Assembly (NCBI GenBank): GCA_029688825.1
Contig: JARUKX010000007.1
Location: 62,001-126,000, forward strand
Length of the DNA stretch: 64,000 nt
Direction of reading: 5' to 3'
Origin: Haloarculaceae archaeon H-GB1-1
GTDB lineage: Archaea; Halobacteriota; Halobacteria; Halobacteriales; Haloarculaceae
Both the position numbers and the translations under genes were made by a program. The notes under the pieces were generated by a model. It was not told the origin of the DNA. It was given only the letters and a program-made list of their open reading frames with translations, and made no database searches. Of this stretch, positions 59,857 to 64,000 are shown in pieces (positions within the stretch are counted from its first letter, which is position 1; the number at the start of each line of letters is the position of its first letter).

Positions 59857-61043
59857 CCGGGGATCTGCCAGCGATAGACGGTGGCGAGCCGGCACTGAGT
59901 GAGCCCATCGGATACGGAGGGCAAAGCATCGGCGAGGAAGAGAAGGTTGCGATCTGCGAAGCCCTCGAGTCTGACTACGTGACGAGAGGTCCACGCGTCG
60001 ACGAATTCGAGGACCGACTCGCCGAGTTCGTCGGTGTGGACCACGCAATCGCGACGACGTCCGGGACGACGGCACTCCAGCTCGCTGGCGACGCGATAGA
60101 TCTCGGTCCCGGTGACGAGATTATTACGACACCCCTCACGTTCGTCGCGACTGCGTACCCGGCCTGCCACACCGGAGCGACACCGGTATTGGCGGACATC
60201 GATACCGAAACCCGAACGATAGACCCGGACGCAGTCAGGGATGCGATAACAGAGGACACACGAGCACTCGTCCCGATGCACTACGGTGGCCATCCGTGCG
60301 ACGTTGACGAATTATTGTCGATCGCGGACACCCACGATTTGACCGTCATATGGGATGCTTGTCACGCCTTCGGGACGACGCTCGAGGGAAACCAGGTCGG
60401 AAGTGAGCCTGACATGGCGACCTTCAGTTTCCACCCTGTGAAGAATATTACAACAGGAGAGGGTGGTGCGGTAGTGACCGATGACGACGAACTTGCGGAC
60501 CGTCTTCGGGCGCTCCGTTCGTTCGACATGAACTACGAGCCAGAGGGACACGAAGAGGAGCCGTGGTATCAAGTGACGGAAGGGGTCGGATACAACTACA
60601 ATATCACAGACATCCAGGCAGCCCTCGGACTTGAGCAGATCGACAAAGTTGAGTCGTTCAAGCGACGTCGTCAGGAAATCATGGCCCAGTACGACCAAGC
60701 GTTCGAGGAAGTTCCTGGGCTACGGACACCCGTGGTTAAAGACGGGGTGGATCCGATGTTTCATCTCTATGCAGTCGAGATCGTGGAAGACGAGTTCGGC
60801 TGCTCACGGACCAAATTCGTCAACGCGATGCACGCCGAAAACATCTACGTGCAGGTCCATTACGTGCCACTGCACTATCACCCGTTCTTCCAGGAGGAGT
60901 ACGGCTACGAGCGCGGGCAGTTTCCTGAAACGGAGGCCGTGTACGACCGGATCGTCTCACTCCCTCTGTATCCAGCAATGAGCGATGATGAGGTCGACAG
61001 CATAATCCACGCCATCCACCGATTACACAACACACGCCGATAA
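59853..61043 (+). CDS. DegT/DnrJ/EryC1-family sugar aminotransferase
   Basis: 396 aa from the ATG at 59853 (MTGDLPAIDGGEPALSEPIG). The longer frame from 59751 is a shadow of the previous gene. ATTSGTTALQLAGDAIDLG and DEIITTPLTFVATAYPA are PLP-binding blocks. IWDACHAFGT gives the Asp-x-x-His region, and TFSFHPVKNITTGEGGAVVT contains the Lys that forms the Schiff base. Such PseC/LegC-type enzymes aminate the 4-keto sugar made by the preceding dehydratase. The gene overlaps the epimerase by 4 bp and precedes the NeuB-like gene by 38 bp. Confidence 0.9.
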   Translation: MTGDLPAIDGGEPALSEPIGYGGQSIGEEEKVAICEALESDYVTRGPRVDEFEDRLAEFVGVDHAIATTSGTTALQLAGDAIDLGPGDEIITTPLTFVATAYPACHTGATPVLADIDTETRTIDPDAVRDAITEDTRALVPMHYGGHPCDVDELLSIADTHDLTVIWDACHAFGTTLEGNQVGSEPDMATFSFHPVKNITTGEGGAVVTDDDELADRLRALRSFDMNYEPEGHEEEPWYQVTEGVGYNYNITDIQAALGLEQIDKVESFKRRRQEIMAQYDQAFEEVPGLRTPVVKDGVDPMFHLYAVEIVEDEFGCSRTKFVNAMHAENIYVQVHYVPLHYHPFFQEEYGYERGQFPETEAVYDRIVSLPLYPAMSDDEVDSIIHAIHRLHNTRR

Positions 61044-61081
61044 TCGGAATCCTTTAGCCAGTAGGAACGCCGTGCTTCCTC

Positions 61082-62128
61082 ATGGCTGAGTTCAGTATCG
61101 GGGATCGTCCGTTCGGTCCCGGCGAACCGACGTTCATCATCGCCGAGGCAGGGTCGAACCACAACGGCGACCTCGACAATGCGAAGGCGCTTATCGATGT
61201 CGCCGCCGATGCTGGTGCGGACGCTGTAAAGTTTCAGACTTTCCGAGCCGAAGATCTCTACGTAGAGAACAGCGGTGCGGTCGAATATCTGGATGACGAT
61301 CGTTCTATCTATGAGATAATCGAATCGATGGAAATGCCCTACGAGTGGATTCCTGAACTCCACGACTACTGTCGGAATCAGGGCGTGTATTTCATGTCGA
61401 CGCCGTTTGACGAACGGTCTGCTGCAGAACTCGCCGACTACGTACCAGCGTGGAAGGTAGCGAGTTACACCAGTAGTCACCATCCATTTCTTCGGCACTT
61501 AGCCGGAACTGACAAGCCAGTACTCATGTCGACTGGAGCACACGAGATCGACGAGGTTCAGGAGTCAGTCGACGTACTGAAAGCAGAAGGGGTGACAGAA
61601 CTCGTGTTGCTACAGTGCGTCGCATCCTACCCAACGCCCATCTCGGAAATCAACGTCCGAGTCGTCGAAACACTGGCCAACGAGTTCGGCGTACTGAGTG
61701 GTCTCTCCGACCATACGTTGGACCCGACGATAGCGCCCACCACTGCCGTCGCCCTGGGGGCAAGCGTCATCGAGAAGCATGTGACGCTAGATTCTTCGAT
61801 GGACGGACCGGACCACGAGTTTGCACTCGAACCGGACGAACTAGAAACGATGGTCACCGCAATTAGGGATACAGAAGCTGCACTCGGGACTGGAGAGAAA
61901 ACCGTCCTCGAAGTAGAGGCCGAGTTATACCAGAAGGCCAGACGTGCGATTCACACGACCTGTGACATCGCTGCTGGTGAAACGATTACGGAGGACGATG
62001 TGAAGATTCTTAGACCGGGTGACAGAGAGTGTGGCCTCGAACCGAAGTTCTACGAGGACGTGCTCGGACGGACGGCCAGCAGTAATCTCTCTCGTGGCCA
62101 GGGTGTTCAGTGGGACGATCTCGAATAG
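61082..62128 (+). CDS. NeuB-family nonulosonic acid synthase, copy 2
   Basis: 348 aa. PTFIIAEAGSNHNGDLDNAK, DAVKFQTFRAEDLYV, LQCVASYPTPISEINVR, GLSDHTLDPTIAPTTAVALG, VIEKHVTLDSSMDGPDHEFA and a C-terminal SAF domain (KARRAIHTTCDIAAGETITE) are all family hallmarks. The KFQTF and PDHEFAL blocks make it closer to classical sialic/legionaminic synthases than copy 1. It would condense phosphoenolpyruvate with the diamino or formylated hexose made upstream. Its stop codon directly abuts the stop of the convergent formyltransferase gene. Confidence 0.9.
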   Translation: MAEFSIGDRPFGPGEPTFIIAEAGSNHNGDLDNAKALIDVAADAGADAVKFQTFRAEDLYVENSGAVEYLDDDRSIYEIIESMEMPYEWIPELHDYCRNQGVYFMSTPFDERSAAELADYVPAWKVASYTSSHHPFLRHLAGTDKPVLMSTGAHEIDEVQESVDVLKAEGVTELVLLQCVASYPTPISEINVRVVETLANEFGVLSGLSDHTLDPTIAPTTAVALGASVIEKHVTLDSSMDGPDHEFALEPDELETMVTAIRDTEAALGTGEKTVLEVEAELYQKARRAIHTTCDIAAGETITEDDVKILRPGDRECGLEPKFYEDVLGRTASSNLSRGQGVQWDDLE

Positions 62129-62812
62129 TTACTCTCCGGCACGGGAGATGTCGATCTCGATATAGTACCGCTCACCGTCGATCTCGATATATGCGTTATC
62201 GTACGGTGAGAACGTGAGCGCACGCAATCTGTCTAGAAATGACTTCACCTGGACGTTCTCGTCGGGATTGAGTTCACAGAGCGCTTCAAAATCAGCAGTT
62301 CTGTGATACGTCCCCTCGTCTCCAGATTGCTCGCTAATCGTTTCTTCCCCGGATTCAATAACTGGCCAGAGGTCCCGGAACAATTCTACCTGTGCATCCT
62401 CCAACCGCTCGTGGAGGTCGCGACCGGTGTCTGAAAAGTCTGTCTCCACCCGTCGCCGTCCAACGATAGACCCGGTATCGATATTCTCGTCCATGTGATG
62501 AAGTGTGACTCCTGCGGGAGTACCGTCGACGATACTCCAGACGTTCGGGTTCGCGCCGCGATTATACGGCAGGTAGGCAGGGTGGAGGTTGAAACACCCA
62601 GCCGTCGGTATCTCGAGAATATCCTCCGGAACAATGTGTCGGAAGCCACAGGAAACGATATAGTCGGGTCGGACATCTCTAATCGTCTCGAGTTGGTCCT
62701 TGGTAGTTAGCAACGAATGAACAGACACACCGTCCCGGTCACACAGCCATTCGTAGACGCGCATCCCAGCGTCGTTTACTCCGAGAAACACTAGTGACGA
62801 ATCGTCGCTCAT
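62129..62812 (-). CDS. Formyltransferase-family protein, copy 2
   Basis: 227 aa. GCFNLHPAYLPYNRGANPNV carries the catalytic Asn and His, and GVTLHHMDENIDTGSIVG the catalytic Asp of the formyl-THF transferase fold. It is shorter than the formyltransferase at 14149 and lacks an Fmt C-terminal domain. It overlaps the PseG-like gene by 4 bp, so its substrate is probably an intermediate of the same nonulosonate pathway. It may replace the N-acetyltransferase step, giving an N-formyl amino group, but an N-acetyltransferase could also lie outside the window. Confidence 0.83.
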   Translation of the reverse strand: MSDDSSLVFLGVNDAGMRVYEWLCDRDGVSVHSLLTTKDQLETIRDVRPDYIVSCGFRHIVPEDILEIPTAGCFNLHPAYLPYNRGANPNVWSIVDGTPAGVTLHHMDENIDTGSIVGRRRVETDFSDTGRDLHERLEDAQVELFRDLWPVIESGEETISEQSGDEGTYHRTADFEALCELNPDENVQVKSFLDRLRALTFSPYDNAYIEIDGERYYIEIDISRAGE

Positions 62813-63828
62813 ACGGTGGGGTTTGACCCGACGAGGGAAATAATCTCGTCGTAAACCCTCGCTACTCCTCGGCCGTCGACGAGTTCACGACCAGCTTCGA
62901 GGCGTGCGCGACGGAACGAGGTCATCGAGTGATACTTCTGCACCGCTCGCCGGAATGCGTCTACACCACCACCGTCCTCAAGAACAAGTCCGGCTCCCTG
63001 TTCTTTCAGCGCACACGCGATGGGTTCCTGATTCTCCGCAACCGGGAGACACACGAGAGGTGTACCGAGTGCGAGTAGTTCGTATGTGGTCGTGCTCGCA
63101 GTGGAGACCGCAAAGTCCGCCTGAAACATTCGGTCTGCAAGGTTCGGTGGATCCCGAACAACCCGGATATCCGACGAGACAGTATCAGCAGCTGAGTGAA
63201 TTTCCGTCGCCTGCCGCTCAGAGAACCCGGGCCCGACAATCGCGTCAACACGAATATCCATCCCATCGAACGAACGGATGACGTCGGGAGTATGATTAGC
63301 GACATCGCTACCTCCCATCGTGACGATGGCCCGTTCAGGGTCCTCGCGCCACGGAGGTTTACGAGCAGCTAATTTCGTGAATTCCGTACGCAGGAGGACG
63401 TAATCCGTGCCCAGACAAATGCTTGGGCGCGGTCCGACGAACTCGTACTCCAACGATTCGGCGTAGAGGTTGCCGTTGAAGAACGCATCGGCACAGACCG
63501 CGTTTCGAGCCTCATCCTGCCACACAGCGAGCGGAACGATATCACGCACTGCACGCTGATACTCGACGGTGACGGGATACGCGTCCGAGAACACGACATC
63601 CACAGACGCGGAATCCAGCCAGTGAACGAATGGCTCCGGATCTCCCCGTGCCGGAAGGCGAGCTGTCCGAACCGACGCGGGGCAGACCTCGCGAACGTGA
63701 TCGGGTGTGGTCGTCGCGAATGTGACGGTGTGTCCGTCTTCGAGAACTGCTCTCGCGAGTGCACTCGACCGGACCAGATGACCGTACCCGATCTCAGGGC
63801 CGCCGTCCGCCCTAATGACTACGTGCAT
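62809..63828 (-). CDS. PseG-like UDP-sugar hydrolase
   Basis: 339 aa GT-B-fold hydrolase. RADGGPEIGYGHLVRSSALA matches the PseG signature including the catalytic His (IGYGH). DVVFSDAYPVTVEYQRAV, LLRTEFTKLAARKPPW, AIVTMGGSDVANHTP and VSTASTTTYELLALGTPLVC are further family blocks. PseG or LegG removes UDP from the diamino-trideoxyhexose before NeuB-type condensation. It overlaps the upstream cytidylyltransferase gene by 17 bp and the formyltransferase gene by 4 bp, so the three are one unit. Confidence 0.88.
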   Translation of the reverse strand: MHVVIRADGGPEIGYGHLVRSSALARAVLEDGHTVTFATTTPDHVREVCPASVRTARLPARGDPEPFVHWLDSASVDVVFSDAYPVTVEYQRAVRDIVPLAVWQDEARNAVCADAFFNGNLYAESLEYEFVGPRPSICLGTDYVLLRTEFTKLAARKPPWREDPERAIVTMGGSDVANHTPDVIRSFDGMDIRVDAIVGPGFSERQATEIHSAADTVSSDIRVVRDPPNLADRMFQADFAVSTASTTTYELLALGTPLVCLPVAENQEPIACALKEQGAGLVLEDGGGVDAFRRAVQKYHSMTSFRRARLEAGRELVDGRGVARVYDEIISLVGSNPTV

Positions 63829-64000
63829 CGTTGGGAGCCTTCTGTGTGACGGCCCGGTTTATGGACGTCAACTGATTATCGTCGATATATCTGACAGCGT
63901 CCCTGAACGATGGCGTGTTTTCGTACTCCAGACCATCGAAAATAGCGCGCAAGAGTCGGTAATCTGCTGCTTCGTCGAGCGTCAGGCGGAGGTCGGTACG
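63812..64000 (-). CDS. SpsF-like cytidylyltransferase, C-terminal end (partial)
   Basis: 62 codons running off the window end. The minus-strand frame reads RTDLRLTLDEAADYRLLRAI, then FDGL and INRAVTQKAP before TAG at 63812. This resembles the C-terminus of SpsF/NeuA-type cytidylyltransferase-domain proteins (LRLTLDxxEDxxLxRxI ... IN). It would activate the nonulosonic acid as a CMP-sugar for the pathway at 57.9-63.8 kb. The N-terminal CTP-binding part lies outside the window, so the assignment rests on a short stretch. Confidence 0.6.
   Translation of the reverse strand, partial: RTDLRLTLDEAADYRLLRAIFDGLEYENTPSFRDAVRYIDDNQLTSINRAVTQKAPNDARSH

Noticed and set aside
1-64000. CRISPR array, tRNA, rRNA or replication origin
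   Set aside because: No regularly spaced repeats, cloverleaf-like genes, rRNA sequence, or orc/cdc6 gene with origin repeats were seen.

Overview
This window is from a halophilic archaeon (class Halobacteria). The base composition is GC-rich and the predicted proteins are strongly acidic, full of Asp and Glu. Many genes start within about 20-30 bases of a TATA-like box, which suggests leaderless transcripts. Neighbouring genes include glmS, aglF and aglM homologues, a haloarchaeal MoxR/DUF58/DUF4350 module and degenerate haloarchaeal insertion sequences. I assign no genus. No tRNA, rRNA or CRISPR array was seen. Almost the whole window is one large, mosaic locus for surface glycans (N-glycan, exopolysaccharide or capsule).

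Layout. (1) 1-2355: nucleotide-sugar core, with the end of glmS, aglF (UTP-glucose-1-phosphate uridylyltransferase) and aglM (UDP-glucose 6-dehydrogenase). (2) 2717-40953: a 38-kb variable block. It holds a NodU-type carbamoyltransferase, GT4, GT2 and membrane-bound glycosyltransferases, and two large GT-B-like transferases (LIC12162-like). It also holds several alkaline-phosphatase-superfamily proteins, an ABC exporter, a sugar formyltransferase, a DUF4910 metallopeptidase-like protein, an AsnB-like amidotransferase and an FkbM methyltransferase. A nonulosonic (sialic-acid-like) cassette encodes a NeuB-like synthase, a NeuA-like CMP-transferase and a GT2 fused to a second NeuA-like domain. 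An O-antigen-ligase/polymerase-like protein completes the block. Broken genes are scattered through it: an IS6-type transposase, an IS4-like transposase, a truncated sulfatase-like gene and a methyltransferase. (3) 40957-41218: a scrambled copy of the aglM 3' end. Its last 38 bases repeat the end of the intact aglM at 2318-2355 in the same orientation, so the variable block lies between two aglM ends. (4) 41320-46904: sulfoquinovose-synthase-like gene, three NDP-sugar epimerase/dehydratases and a WbaP/WcaJ-type initiating phosphoglycosyltransferase. (5) 47121-55948: a MoxR-DUF58-DUF4350-DUF4129 membrane/chaperone module and a DUF1616 membrane protein, becoming visibly more AT-rich after about 52.9 kb. 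(6) 56020-64000: a second ABC exporter and a second nonulosonic-acid cassette: 4,6-dehydratase, epimerase, DegT-type aminotransferase, NeuB-like synthase, formyltransferase, PseG-like hydrolase and the end of an SpsF-like cytidylyltransferase that runs off the window.

How the parts could work together (inference). Core enzymes supply UDP-glucose, UDP-glucuronate and probably UDP-sulfoquinovose. The PseB/PseC/PseG/NeuB/CMP-transferase enzymes make CMP-activated nonulosonic acids, possibly N-formylated. The WbaP-like enzyme starts lipid-linked glycans and the GT2, GT4 and GT-B enzymes extend them. Carbamoyl, amide, methyl and perhaps phosphate- or sulfate-linked groups decorate them. The two ABC exporters flip the products, and the ligase/polymerase-like protein acts outside the membrane. 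The most unusual features are the GT2-cytidylyltransferase fusion, the two LIC12162-like proteins each near an AP-superfamily gene, the two nonulosonate cassettes, and the island-like flanking by aglM ends.
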